NCBI RefSeq assembly: GCF_021165955.1
Contig: NZ_CP088952.1
Coordinates: 1,798,001-1,862,000, forward strand
DNA from: Massilia endophytica
Lineage (GTDB): Bacteria > Pseudomonadota > Gammaproteobacteria > Burkholderiales > Burkholderiaceae_D
Direction: 5' to 3'
DNA: 64,000 nt
Part shown: positions 24,964-37,268 of the stretch, one piece after another
Layout: each line of letters begins with the position of its first letter
How positions within the stretch are numbered: position 1 is the stretch's first letter
Notes under the pieces: model-generated
Database searches by the model: none
The model's input: only the letters and a program-made list of their open reading frames with translations
Told to the model about the DNA's origin: nothing
Made by a program: the position numbers and the translations under genes

Positions 24964-26298
24964 TCAGCCCGCCTGGCCCGCGCGCGCCTTGCGCCGCAGC
25001 TGCAAGGTGCGGTCGGTGACGCCCAGGCGCAGGGCGGCGCGCTGATTGTTATCGCCTTCCTGTTCCAGCACGAGCTGGATCGCCATATCCGACGCCGCCT
25101 GGCCGATGCGCGCCAGGCCTATGCCCATGTCCACCGCATGGCGGATGGCGTCGGCGAACCGTCCGTCCGGCCAGGTGGGCGCGCCGCTGCGGCGTTCCTC
25201 GGGCGGCACATCGCCGATCGTGATCGGCCCCGGTCCCGTGTGGCGGTGCCAGATGCGCGCCACGGTCTGGCGCAGGTCGCGCACATTGCCGGGATAACTG
25301 CGCGTGAGCAGGTACTGGCGTACCGCAGGATCGAGTTCATGCCCGCCGCCGCCCAGCTGCTTCAGGAAATGCCGCACCAGCGGCAGGATATCTCCCGGCC
25401 GCTCGCGCAAGGGCGGCGTGCGGCAGCACCACGCGGCAATGCGGTAATACAGGTCGGCCCGGAAGGCGCCGCGCTGCACTTCGGATTCCAGGTCGCGGTT
25501 GGTGGCGCACACCAGGCGGAAGCTGGCGGGGTGCCAGTCGTTGCTGCCCACGCGCTTGTACTGCCGCTCCTGGATCACCCGCAGCAGCTGCGCCTGCAGC
25601 GGCAGCGGCAGTTCGCCCACTTCGTCGAGAAACAGCACGCCGCCGTTGGCCGACGCGAACGCCCCGTCGCGCGAGCTGTAGGCGCCGGTGAACGCGCCGC
25701 GCTCATGGCCGAACAACTCGCTGCCTGCCAGTTCCGGTGAAAGGGTGGTGCAGTCAAGCACGGTGATGTCGCCATTGCCGCCGCCCAGGTGGGCGATGGC
25801 CTGCGCGATCAGGTCCTTGCCAGTGCCGGTTTCGCCCGTGACCAGTACGGGCGACTCGGTAAAGGCGGCTACTTCCACCACGCTGCGCACCAGGGCGCGC
25901 CATGCCGGGCTTTCTCCCACGAGCGTGTCGCGCACCCTGGCGCTGGCGGCCAGCCTGTCCAGCGCCTGCCAGCGTTCAAGGCGCGCGCCTGCCTGCAGGG
26001 CCACGCTGTCCGGCGCATCGGCCAGCAGCAGGTCCGCGGCGCCGGCTTCCAGCACGGACCACATGGAGTCGGCCGACAGCGCGGGCGGCGCGGTGCACAC
26101 CGCCAGCACCGGCACGCCGGAAGATGCGGCATTGCGCACAAGTTGCGCCGCTTCCGCGTCCCACGCGCCGAAGAGGGCGATGACCGCGGCGGGAGAAGGA
26201 GCAGTGGCTATTCCTATGCAAGCGAATGCCGAATGCAAGGCCTGCCGGGTCCCTTGTGCAACGTCGCTGCTGGCAATGATGCTGATGGCGTGCTGCAT
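24964..26298 (-). CDS. Sigma-54 enhancer-binding regulator with a degenerate receiver-like N-terminus
   Basis: A 444-residue activator. Residues 1-115 resemble a receiver domain (VPVLAVCTAPP, then LEAGAADLLL) but lack a clear acidic triad and lysine. The AAA+ domain is intact: Walker A GETGTGKD, the sigma-54 contact loop GAFTGA, Walker B GGVLFLDEVGELP and the arginine-finger region FRADLYYRI. The C-terminus has a Fis-type helix-turn-helix (NNQRAALRLGVTDRTLQLRRK). Its stop abuts the last cassette gene. With the -24/-12 promoter and phased palindromes upstream of that cassette, it is the obvious regulator. Confidence 0.9.
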   Translation of the reverse strand: MQHAISIIASSDVAQGTRQALHSAFACIGIATAPSPAAVIALFGAWDAEAAQLVRNAASSGVPVLAVCTAPPALSADSMWSVLEAGAADLLLADAPDSVALQAGARLERWQALDRLAASARVRDTLVGESPAWRALVRSVVEVAAFTESPVLVTGETGTGKDLIAQAIAHLGGGNGDITVLDCTTLSPELAGSELFGHERGAFTGAYSSRDGAFASANGGVLFLDEVGELPLPLQAQLLRVIQERQYKRVGSNDWHPASFRLVCATNRDLESEVQRGAFRADLYYRIAAWCCRTPPLRERPGDILPLVRHFLKQLGGGGHELDPAVRQYLLTRSYPGNVRDLRQTVARIWHRHTGPGPITIGDVPPEERRSGAPTWPDGRFADAIRHAVDMGIGLARIGQAASDMAIQLVLEQEGDNNQRAALRLGVTDRTLQLRRKARAGQAG

Positions 26299-26387
26299 TG
26301 CAGACTCGCTTCGGGGCAGGGCTCGGGGCAGGCTGGAAAGCCACTATATCGCCTTGCGGCGGCACCATGCTTTGAGCACGCGCAAAC

Positions 26388-26415
26388 GAAAAAGCCCGCG
26401 GCGATGCGCGGGCTT
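26388..26415 (-). terminator. Rho-independent terminator of the decarboxylase gene
   Basis: On the minus strand AAGCCCGCG and CGCGGGCTT form a nine-pair GC-rich stem (26392-26400 with 26407-26415) with a six-base loop, and run into a T-tract (AAAAA on the plus strand at 26389-26393). It lies about 20 bases beyond the decarboxylase stop. Confidence 0.82.
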
Positions 26416-26432
26416 GCTCGGAGGCCTTGACT

Positions 26433-28685
26433 TTATTGCTTAACGCAATCGACGAAGTAATCGCGCTTGCCGTTGACTTCGCGCTTCACGAGGCCGTGAA
26501 CGTCGGTCTCGAAGCCGGGGAAACGTTCATTGAAATCGCGTGCGAAGCGCAGATAATCCACGATGGTCTTGTTGAAACGCTCGCCGGGAATCAGCAGCGG
26601 AATGCCCGGCGGGTATGGCGTCAGCAGGATGGACGTGATGCGGCCTTCGAGGTCGTCGATCGCCACGCGCTCGATCTCGCGGTGCGCCATCTTGGCAAAT
26701 GCTTCGGAAGGCTTCATTGCCGGAATCATGTCCGACAGATACATCTCAGTCGTCAGGCGCGCCACGTCGTAGGCCTTGTAGAAGTCGTGGATCGACTGGC
26801 ACAGGTCGCGCAGGCCCATCTTCTCGTAGCGCGGGTTCGCAGCCGCGAACTCCGGCAGGATGCGCCACATCGGCATGTTCTTGTCGTAGTCGTCCTTGAA
26901 CTGCTGCAGGGCGGTCAGCAGGGTGTTCCAGCGGCCCTTGGTAATGCCGATGGTGAACATGATGAAGAAGGAGTACAGGCCGCACTTCTCCACGATCACG
27001 CCGTGTTCCGCCAGGTACTTGGTGACGATGGAGGCCGGGATGCCGGATTCTGCAAACTGGCCGTCCAGCGACAGGCCGGGGTTGACGATGGTGGCCTTGA
27101 TCGGGTCCAGCATGTTGAAGCCCGGCGCCAGCTTGCCGAAGCCGTGCCAGTCGTCTTCCGCGCGGATGATCCAGTCCTCGCGCGTGCCGATGCCTTCCTC
27201 GGCGAAGTGTTCAGGGCCCCAGACCTTGAACCACCAGTCCTTGCCCCATTCCTCGTCGATCTTCTTCATGGCGCGGCGGAAGTCGAGCGCTTCGAGGATC
27301 GATTCTTCCACCAGCGCGGTGCCGCCCGGCGCTTCCATCATGGCCGCGGCCACGTCGCAGGAAGCGATGATGGAGTACTGCGGCGAGGTGGAGGTGTGCA
27401 TCAGGTAGGCCTCGTTGAAGGCGTCCTTGTCCAGTTTCACCGATTCCGACTCGCGCACCAGCACCTGCGAAGCCTGCGACAGGCCCGCCAGCAGCTTGTG
27501 CGTGGACTGGGTGGAGAAGATCAGCGATTCCTTGGCGCGCGGACGGTCCTTGCCGATGGCGTGCATGTCCTTGTAGAAGTCGTGGAAGGTGGCGTGCGGC
27601 AGCCAGGCTTCGTCGAAGTGCAGGGTGTCGATTTTCCCGTCCAGCATTTCGCGCAGCACTTCCACGTTGTACACCACGCCGTCGTAGGTGGACTGGGTGA
27701 TGGTGAGGATGCGCGGCTTCTTGTTCGCGGCGTCGCGCGCAAAGGGATTGTTGGCGATCTTGCGCTCGATGCTCTCCATGGTGAACTCTTCGAGCGGAAT
27801 CGGGCCGATGATGCCGAGGTGGTTACGGGTCGGCATCAGGAACACGGGAATCGCGCCGCACATGATGATGGAGTGCAGGATGGACTTGTGGCAGTTGCGG
27901 TCCACCACCACGATATCGCCCGGCGCCACGGTCGAGTGCCACACCATCTTGTTGGAGGTGGAGGTGCCGTTGGTGACGAAGTAGCAGTGGTCCGCGTTGT
28001 AGATGCGGGCCGCATTGCGCTCGGATGCGGCCACGGGGCCGGTGTGGTCCAGCAGCTGGCCCAGTTCCTCCACCGCGTTGCAGACGTCCGCGCGCAGCAT
28101 GTTCTCGCCGAAGAACTGGTGGAACATCTGGCCGATAGGGGACTTCAGGAAGGCCACGCCGCCGGAGTGGCCGGGGCAGTGCCAGGAATAGGAGCCGTCG
28201 TTTGCGTAGTGCACCAGCGCGCGGAAGAAGGGCGGCGACAGGCCGTCCAGATAGGACTTAGCTTCACGGATGATGTGGCGCGCCACGAATTCGGGCGTGT
28301 CCTCGAACATGTGGATGAAGCCGTGCAGCTCGCGCAGGATATCGTTGGGGATATGGCGCGAGGTGCGGGTTTCGCCGTACAGGTAGATGGGAATGTCCGC
28401 GTTCTTGTAGCGGATTTCCTCGACGAAGGCGCGCAGCGATTTCAGCGCATGGTCCGTTTCCTCGACCGAGCCGCCGCCGAACTCCTCGTCGTCGATGGAG
28501 AGCACGAAGGCCGAGGCGCGGGATTGTTGCTGGGCAAATTGGGACAGGTCGCCGTAGCTGGTCACGCCCAGCACTTCCATGCCTTCCTTTTCCATGGCCG
28601 CGGCCAGGGCGCGAATGCCCAGCCCCGAAGTGTTCTCAGAGCGGAAATCCTCGTCGATGATGACGATAGGGAAGCGAAATTTCAT
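26433..28685 (-). CDS. Arginine/lysine/ornithine decarboxylase (PLP, fold type I)
   Basis: A 750-residue Orn/Lys/Arg decarboxylase of the large inducible/biosynthetic type. There is an N-terminal wing domain (VIIDEDFRSENTSGLGIRAL). The PLP core contains VTNGTSTSNKMVWH, LHFDEAWLPHA and the lysine motif STQSTHKLLAGLSQ. The C-terminal domain includes LTPYPPGIPLLIPGE. Substrate specificity among arginine, lysine and ornithine is not readable from these motifs, though arginine is common in betaproteobacteria. I chose the ATG of MKFRFPIVIIDED; the open frame continues 134 codons upstream into low-complexity sequence. A terminator follows. Confidence 0.9.
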   Translation of the reverse strand: MKFRFPIVIIDEDFRSENTSGLGIRALAAAMEKEGMEVLGVTSYGDLSQFAQQQSRASAFVLSIDDEEFGGGSVEETDHALKSLRAFVEEIRYKNADIPIYLYGETRTSRHIPNDILRELHGFIHMFEDTPEFVARHIIREAKSYLDGLSPPFFRALVHYANDGSYSWHCPGHSGGVAFLKSPIGQMFHQFFGENMLRADVCNAVEELGQLLDHTGPVAASERNAARIYNADHCYFVTNGTSTSNKMVWHSTVAPGDIVVVDRNCHKSILHSIIMCGAIPVFLMPTRNHLGIIGPIPLEEFTMESIERKIANNPFARDAANKKPRILTITQSTYDGVVYNVEVLREMLDGKIDTLHFDEAWLPHATFHDFYKDMHAIGKDRPRAKESLIFSTQSTHKLLAGLSQASQVLVRESESVKLDKDAFNEAYLMHTSTSPQYSIIASCDVAAAMMEAPGGTALVEESILEALDFRRAMKKIDEEWGKDWWFKVWGPEHFAEEGIGTREDWIIRAEDDWHGFGKLAPGFNMLDPIKATIVNPGLSLDGQFAESGIPASIVTKYLAEHGVIVEKCGLYSFFIMFTIGITKGRWNTLLTALQQFKDDYDKNMPMWRILPEFAAANPRYEKMGLRDLCQSIHDFYKAYDVARLTTEMYLSDMIPAMKPSEAFAKMAHREIERVAIDDLEGRITSILLTPYPPGIPLLIPGERFNKTIVDYLRFARDFNERFPGFETDVHGLVKREVNGKRDYFVDCVKQ

Positions 28686-28797
28686 CGTTATCTCCGGGCG
28701 CAAGCGGCGCCGCCATAAAAAAAGAGAGCGGATTTTCGCAGAAAATGCGGCTATCCGGTAAAAAAAAATCCGAGGCAGAGGAAGAAAGTCTAAAGCT

Positions 28798-29286
28798 TCA
28801 GCGGGCCACGCGTCGCAAGGTAACGAAGGCATAGGGCAGGCCAGCCTCCGACACATGGGATTCGCGCGCCGTTTCCTGCCATTCGCCCGCGGGCAGCTCG
28901 GGGAAGAAAGCATCGCACTCGAAGCTCTTCGCGATCTCCGTGCGGATGACGGTATCGGCCAGCGGGAGCGCCTGCCGGTACACCTGGGCGCCGCCGATGA
29001 TGAAGGCCTCCGCGCCGCCCTGCACCAGCGCGCGCGCCGCCTCCAGCGAAGGAACCGCCTCCACGCCCTCGGCGCGCCAGTCCGCATTGCGGGTCACGAC
29101 GATATTGCGCCGGTTCGGCAGCGGACGCCCGATCGACTCATAGGTCTTGCGGCCCATGATGATGGGGTGGCCGGAGGTGGTGCGCTTGAAATGCGCCAGG
29201 TCTTCCGGCAGGCGCCAGGGCAGGGTGTTGTCGATGCCGATGCCGCCTTTGGCGTCGGTCGCGACGATGATCGTCAGTTGTGTCAT
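28798..29286 (-). CDS. folA: Dihydrofolate reductase
   Basis: A 162-residue dihydrofolate reductase, which regenerates tetrahydrofolate after thymidylate synthase. It has the classic GGIGIDNTLPWRLPEDLAHFKRTT with the catalytic acidic residue, IIMGRKTYESIGRPLPNRRNIVVTR for NADPH binding, and AFIIGGAQVYRQALP. I chose the ATG of MTQLTIIV at 29286. The frame continues 25 codons further toward the divergent DJ-1 gene without conservation. thyA lies 8 kb away in this window, so they are not an operon here. Toward the decarboxylase there is a 112-base gap with a minus-strand T-run that may terminate folA. Confidence 0.94.
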   Translation of the reverse strand: MTQLTIIVATDAKGGIGIDNTLPWRLPEDLAHFKRTTSGHPIIMGRKTYESIGRPLPNRRNIVVTRNADWRAEGVEAVPSLEAARALVQGGAEAFIIGGAQVYRQALPLADTVIRTEIAKSFECDAFFPELPAGEWQETARESHVSEAGLPYAFVTLRRVAR

Positions 29287-29359
29287 TCTTGCAATGGGAT
29301 GGGTGCGCGAGCGCCCAATTATATATAAACTGGCATCTCCGCCTTGAAGGAGGATCGCC

Positions 29360-29980
29360 ATGAGGGTTTACCTGTACGTCCTGAACACGCTCGCCGACTG
29401 GGAAATCGGCTATCTGACGGCTGAACTGCACAGCAAGCGCTTCTTCAGGAACCCCAAGGGCGACTTCCAACTGATGAAACTCGGCCTCTCGCGCACGCCT
29501 GTCGAGAGCATGGGCGGCATGCACATCACGCCGGACGTGGGCCTCGACGATATCCGCATGGAGAAGGACGATATGCTCATCCTGCCCGGCGCCGATACCT
29601 GGACCACCGGCAACGACGTGATCCTGCAGTTCGCGCGCGACCGGCTGGAGCAGGGCTTCCGCGTCGCGGCCATCTGCGGCGCCACCCTGGGCCTCGGCCG
29701 CGTGGGCGCGCTCGATTCGATCGGCCACACCAGCAACGATTTGGACTTCCTCAAGGCCAGCTGTCCCGCCTACAAGGGCGAGGCGCAGTACCGCAAGGAG
29801 CCGGCCGTCCGCGACCGCAACCTGGTGACGGCGACCGGCCTGGCCCCGCTGGAGTTCTCCTACGAGGTGCTGGGCATGCTGGACGTGTTCAGGCGCGAAA
29901 CGCTGGAAGCGTGGTACATGCTGCACAAGACGCGCGAGGCGCAGCACTACCACGCGCTTGTCGCATCCATGCAGGCTTGA
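29360..29980 (+). CDS. DJ-1/PfpI-family protein
   Basis: A 206-residue type-1 glutamine-amidotransferase-like protein. The nucleophile elbow AAICGATLGLG gives C106, and an early glutamate (E15 in LADWEIGYL) matches the DJ-1 arrangement. Members act as glyoxalases, chaperones, proteases or transcriptional regulators. This one lacks an HTH, so it is a stand-alone enzyme-like protein. It is divergent from folA and has an AAGGAGG ribosome site. Confidence 0.85.
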   Translation: MRVYLYVLNTLADWEIGYLTAELHSKRFFRNPKGDFQLMKLGLSRTPVESMGGMHITPDVGLDDIRMEKDDMLILPGADTWTTGNDVILQFARDRLEQGFRVAAICGATLGLGRVGALDSIGHTSNDLDFLKASCPAYKGEAQYRKEPAVRDRNLVTATGLAPLEFSYEVLGMLDVFRRETLEAWYMLHKTREAQHYHALVASMQA

Positions 29981-30013
29981 AGGCCGGAGACTAATCACGG
30001 ATAATGTGCGCCC

Positions 30014-30262
30014 ATGAACGATACTACGACGCCCCCACAACTGCCCGACCGCCTGTCGGTCGATCCGAGCAGCCCCCATCACGTGCCCGCTGTGTTCCAG
30101 CATGAAGTGGGCATCAAGTTCAACGACAAGGAACGCTACGACGTCGAGGAATACTGCATCAGCGAAGGCTGGATCAAGGTCCCCGCCGGCAAGGTGCTCG
30201 ACCGCAAGGGCCGCCCCATGCTCATCAAGCTGAAGGGCAAGGTCGAAGCCTTCTACAAGTAA
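30014..30262 (+). CDS. DUF3297 family protein
   Basis: An 82-residue protein of the DUF3297 family, common in proteobacteria and of unknown function. Sequence landmarks are PPQLPDRLSVDPSSPHH, the HEVGIKFN strand and KVLDRKGRPMLIKLKGKVEAFYK at the end. It is soluble and small. It lies 33 bases behind the DJ-1-like gene and is closed by its own rho-independent terminator, so it ends that transcription unit. Confidence 0.88.
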   Translation: MNDTTTPPQLPDRLSVDPSSPHHVPAVFQHEVGIKFNDKERYDVEEYCISEGWIKVPAGKVLDRKGRPMLIKLKGKVEAFYK

Positions 30263-30271
30263 GTCCCCTCG

Positions 30272-30299
30272 CGGCCGCTGCCAAGCGGCCGTTCCTTTT
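30272..30299 (+). terminator. Rho-independent terminator after the DUF3297 gene
   Basis: CGGCCGCT (30272-30279) and AGCGGCCG (30284-30291) form an eight-pair stem with a GCCA loop, followed by the T-rich TTCCTTTT tract. It starts ten bases after the stop codon. Confidence 0.8.
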
Positions 30300-30484
30300 C
30301 CCGCCCCGCGCCGCCCGGCGCAACGCCCTTCACACCCCATTCCAGAGCCCGAACGGCAGCCTGCCGTGTGCTTGCTATCGTCTTGAAATTCGCGAAATTT
30401 GCGGCAGATCTAATAAATCTGTTGTTTGTGACAAAGAGAGAGAATGTAGCGGGGATTTTTCGTCTATTGTCCTTCCGTTGTGAA

Positions 30485-30504
30485 GTATTGCGTAGTGGCA
30501 ATAC
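30485..30504 (+). promoter_or_regulatory. Inverted repeat in the carA leader
   Basis: GTATTGC (30485-30491) and GCAATAC (30498-30504) are exact reverse complements with a six-base spacer. They lie in the 278-base region between the DUF3297 terminator and the carA ATG at 30541. This region is notably more AT-rich than its surroundings and should contain the carAB promoter, though I cannot assign -35/-10 boxes with confidence. The repeat may be an operator or a leader hairpin. Confidence 0.45.
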
Positions 30505-30540
30505 ATCATGCAAGTCATTAACGAGATTGGAGACAACAGG

Positions 30541-31684
30541 ATGGAAAATCATCCGCTGCACCGCATGTCCTCGCCCGCGACCCTCGCGCTGGCGGACGGA
30601 ACCGTATTTCACGGCCATGCCATCGGCGCGCAGGGCAGCACCTGCGGCGAGGTGGTGTTCAACACCTCCATGAGCGGCTACCAGGAGATGCTGAGCGACC
30701 CGAGCTACTCCCGGCAGCTCATCACGCTGACCTATCCCCACATCGGCAATACCGGCGTCAATCACGAGGACGGCGAGTCCACGCGCATTCATGCCGCAGG
30801 GTTGATCGTGAAGGACGTGGCCATGCTACCCTCGAACTTCCGCGCCCGCCAGACCTTGCAGGACTGGCTGCGCAGCCAGGGCATTGTGGCCATCGCGGGC
30901 ATCGACACCCGCAAGCTGACGCGCATCCTGCGCGAGGGCGGGGCGCAGAACGGCGCCATCGTCACCGGCGGTTCGGATGAGGAAGCCATTGCGCTGGCGC
31001 GCCGCTTCCCCGGCCTGTCCGGCATGGACCTGGCGCGCACCGTCAGCACTGCGGAAGCCTATGAGTGGAAAGAGACCGAGTGGCGCCTGGGCCAGGGCTA
31101 CGGCCAGCGCGGCGAGGGCGCTTTCCACGTGGCGGCCTTCGACTTCGGCGTGAAGCACAACATCCTGCGCATGCTGGCCGAACGCGGCTGCCGCGTCACG
31201 GTGCTGCCAGCGCAGGCCGGCGCCGCGGCGGCCCGCGCGCTCAATCCGGACGGCATCTTCCTCTCCAACGGTCCCGGCGATCCAGGCCCCTGCGACTACG
31301 CCATTGATGCGGCACGTGAGCTGATCGATGCGGGCATTCCCACCTTCGGCATCTGCCTGGGCCACCAGATCATGGCCCTCGCTTCCGGCGCCCGCACGGT
31401 GAAGATGAAGTTCGGCCACCACGGCGCCAACCACCCGGTGCAGGACCTGAGCGACGGCAGTGTGCTCATTACCTCCCAGAACCACGGCTTTGCGGTGGAC
31501 GCCGAAACGCTGCCGTCCAACTGCCGCGCCACCCATGTGTCGCTGTTCGACGGCTCGCTGCAGGGCTTCATGCGCACCGACCGGCCCGCGTTCTGCTTCC
31601 AGGGCCACCCCGAAGCTTCGCCCGGTCCCCACGACCTCGCGCCCCTGTTCGACCGTTTCGTCGCCATGATGAAGGACCGCCGCC

Positions 31685-31692
<8 letters not shown>
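30541..31692 (+). CDS. carA: Carbamoyl-phosphate synthase small (glutaminase) subunit
   Basis: A 383-residue CarA that releases ammonia from glutamine for CarB. The N-terminal domain has LALADGTVFHGHAIGA and EVVFNTSMSGYQEMLSDPSY. The glutaminase domain has SNGPGDPGPCDY, the nucleophile in FGICLGHQI and the His/Glu pair in QGHPEASPGP. I chose the ATG at 30541 for its TTGGAG ribosome site eight bases upstream. In-frame ATGs at 30508 and 30565 are possible. It overlaps carB by eight bases. Confidence 0.94.
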
Positions 31693-35494
<3,802 letters not shown>

Positions 35495-35528
35495 GGGCCA
35501 ACCGTTTCAAATACTGAAGGAGTACAAA

Positions 35529-37256
35529 ATGTTCGACAATATCAGGATCAGGACTCTCGTGCTAGGGGTCATCGCTACGCTGACGGTGCTCATGCTGGGA
35601 ATCGGCGGCATGGGCATGTACAGCTCATCGAATTCGGTCCGGCTGCTCAAGCAGATCACCCTGGCCGATGAACGCAACGGCAATGAGCGCGACGCCATCC
35701 GCCTGGCGATGGAAACCAACCGCAGCCAGGTACTGCAGGCGCTGCAGCACAATCCCACCCTGGAATGGTCCAAGATGCACGACCACCCGCTCACCAACCA
35801 CTACAAGCTGATCGATGCCGCCTCGGAGGAAGTGGCGGCGCGCTGGAAACGCTACCTCGAAGGCATCAGCACGAGCGACGAGCGGGCGCTGGCCGAGGAG
35901 TGGTACAGCAAGAGCGATGGACTCGGCCTGGCGCACATCAAGGCCGCTTCCGACGCAATCAAGGCGGAGCAGTGGGATGATGCCCAGCAGGTGCTGATCA
36001 AGAAGATCAATCCGAGCTATCGCGTGGGCGACGGCGCGCTCAAGGCGCTGAGCGAGCTGGCCGAACGCCGCGCGGAGGAGCATGCGGCGGAGGTGGATGC
36101 GTCGCTCGAACGCTTCCGCTACCTGACCATTGCGGCCGTGGCGAGCGGCATTGTGCTCAGCGTCCTCGCTGGCCTGGTGCTCGTGCGCAGCATCTCGCGT
36201 CCGCTTTCGCAGGCAATGGAACTGGCGGAGCACGTGGCGGCGGGTAATCTGAGCGGCCATATTCCAAGCCATTACGGCAACGAGATCGGCACCTTGCTGA
36301 CGGCGCTGGACAGGATGCGCCAGAACCTCTCCGGCATCGTCGCTGAAGTAAGGGCGAGCACCGATACCATTTCCAGCGCCTCGGGCCAGATCGCGGCGGG
36401 CAATTCAGACCTCTCGCACCGCACCGGCGAACAGGCCGGCTCGCTGGAGGAAACGGCATCGGCGATGGAGGAGCTGACGGGAACGGTGAGGGAGAACTCG
36501 GACCGGGCGCACCAGGCGAACATGCTGGCGCAGTCGGCATCGGCCGTGGCGGTGAAGGGCGGCGTCGTGGTCTCGCAGGTGGTCGATACCATGGGTTCGA
36601 TCAACGATTCCTCCAAGCGCATCGTGGACATCATCGGCGTGATCGACGGTATCGCTTTCCAGACCAACATCCTGGCGCTGAATGCGGCGGTCGAAGCGGC
36701 GCGCGCGGGCGAGCAGGGGCGCGGCTTTGCGGTCGTGGCTTCCGAAGTGCGCAATCTGGCCCAGCGCTCCGCCAGCGCGGCGAAGGAGATCAAGGAGCTG
36801 ATCGACGATTCCGTGAACAAGGTGGACAGCGGCGCGCGCCTGGTGGACCAGGCAGGCGAAACGATGCGCGAAATCGTCACGAGCATCGAGCGCGTCACCG
36901 GCATCATGAGCGAGATCACCCACGCCAGCCAGGAGCAGACCAGCGGGCTGGATCAGATCCACGAGGCCATCATGCAGATGGACGGGCTGACCCAGCAGAA
37001 CGTGGCCCTGGTGGAGGAGGCCGCGGCGGCCGCCGATTCCCTGCACGCGCAGGCGGACAAGCTGTCGAAGGTGGTGAGCGTGTTCACGCTGGACGAAGCC
37101 GCGGCGAAACCGAAGGCCGTGGTGACGCCGATGGCGCGCAAGCCCGCACCTTCACGCCAGTTGAGCAAGACCTCCGCTGTGGCGAGGGTGAAACCGGCCG
37201 CCAGGGCGACGCGCGCCGTGGCCAATGGCTCGGATTCGGACTGGGAAGAGTTCTAA
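35529..37256 (+). CDS. Methyl-accepting chemotaxis protein
   Basis: A 575-residue chemoreceptor. TM1 is in TLVLGVIATLTVLMLGIGGMG and TM2 in LTIAAVASGIVLSVLAGLVLV (about 200-222). They enclose a four-helix-bundle type sensor domain of about 155 residues. A HAMP domain follows (SISRPLSQAMELAEHVAAGNL), then the signalling hairpin with IDGIAFQTNILALNAAVEAARAGEQGRGFAVVA. The last five residues are DWEEF, similar to the NWETF tail that tethers CheR and CheB in enteric receptors. The start was chosen by the AAGGAG ribosome site. The ligand is unknown. Confidence 0.92.
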   Translation: MFDNIRIRTLVLGVIATLTVLMLGIGGMGMYSSSNSVRLLKQITLADERNGNERDAIRLAMETNRSQVLQALQHNPTLEWSKMHDHPLTNHYKLIDAASEEVAARWKRYLEGISTSDERALAEEWYSKSDGLGLAHIKAASDAIKAEQWDDAQQVLIKKINPSYRVGDGALKALSELAERRAEEHAAEVDASLERFRYLTIAAVASGIVLSVLAGLVLVRSISRPLSQAMELAEHVAAGNLSGHIPSHYGNEIGTLLTALDRMRQNLSGIVAEVRASTDTISSASGQIAAGNSDLSHRTGEQAGSLEETASAMEELTGTVRENSDRAHQANMLAQSASAVAVKGGVVVSQVVDTMGSINDSSKRIVDIIGVIDGIAFQTNILALNAAVEAARAGEQGRGFAVVASEVRNLAQRSASAAKEIKELIDDSVNKVDSGARLVDQAGETMREIVTSIERVTGIMSEITHASQEQTSGLDQIHEAIMQMDGLTQQNVALVEEAAAAADSLHAQADKLSKVVSVFTLDEAAAKPKAVVTPMARKPAPSRQLSKTSAVARVKPAARATRAVANGSDSDWEEF

Positions 37257-37268
37257 GGAGCGCCTGCG

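Noticed and set aside
26427..28718. 763-residue open frame antisense to the decarboxylase gene
   Set aside because: It mirrors the opposite-strand codons of a well-conserved enzyme, has the V/H/R/D-rich composition of GC-rich shadow frames, and lacks any motif or ribosome site.
28686..28797. T-run and weak hairpin downstream of folA as a terminator
   Set aside because: The only stem there is a six-pair AT-rich ATTTTC/GAAAAT and the T-run is about eight bases away, too weak to annotate as a terminator.
30383..30416. TTGAAA and TAATAA as a sigma-70 promoter for carA
   Set aside because: The spacing between the boxes is 22 bases, outside the functional range, so I did not assign the promoter.
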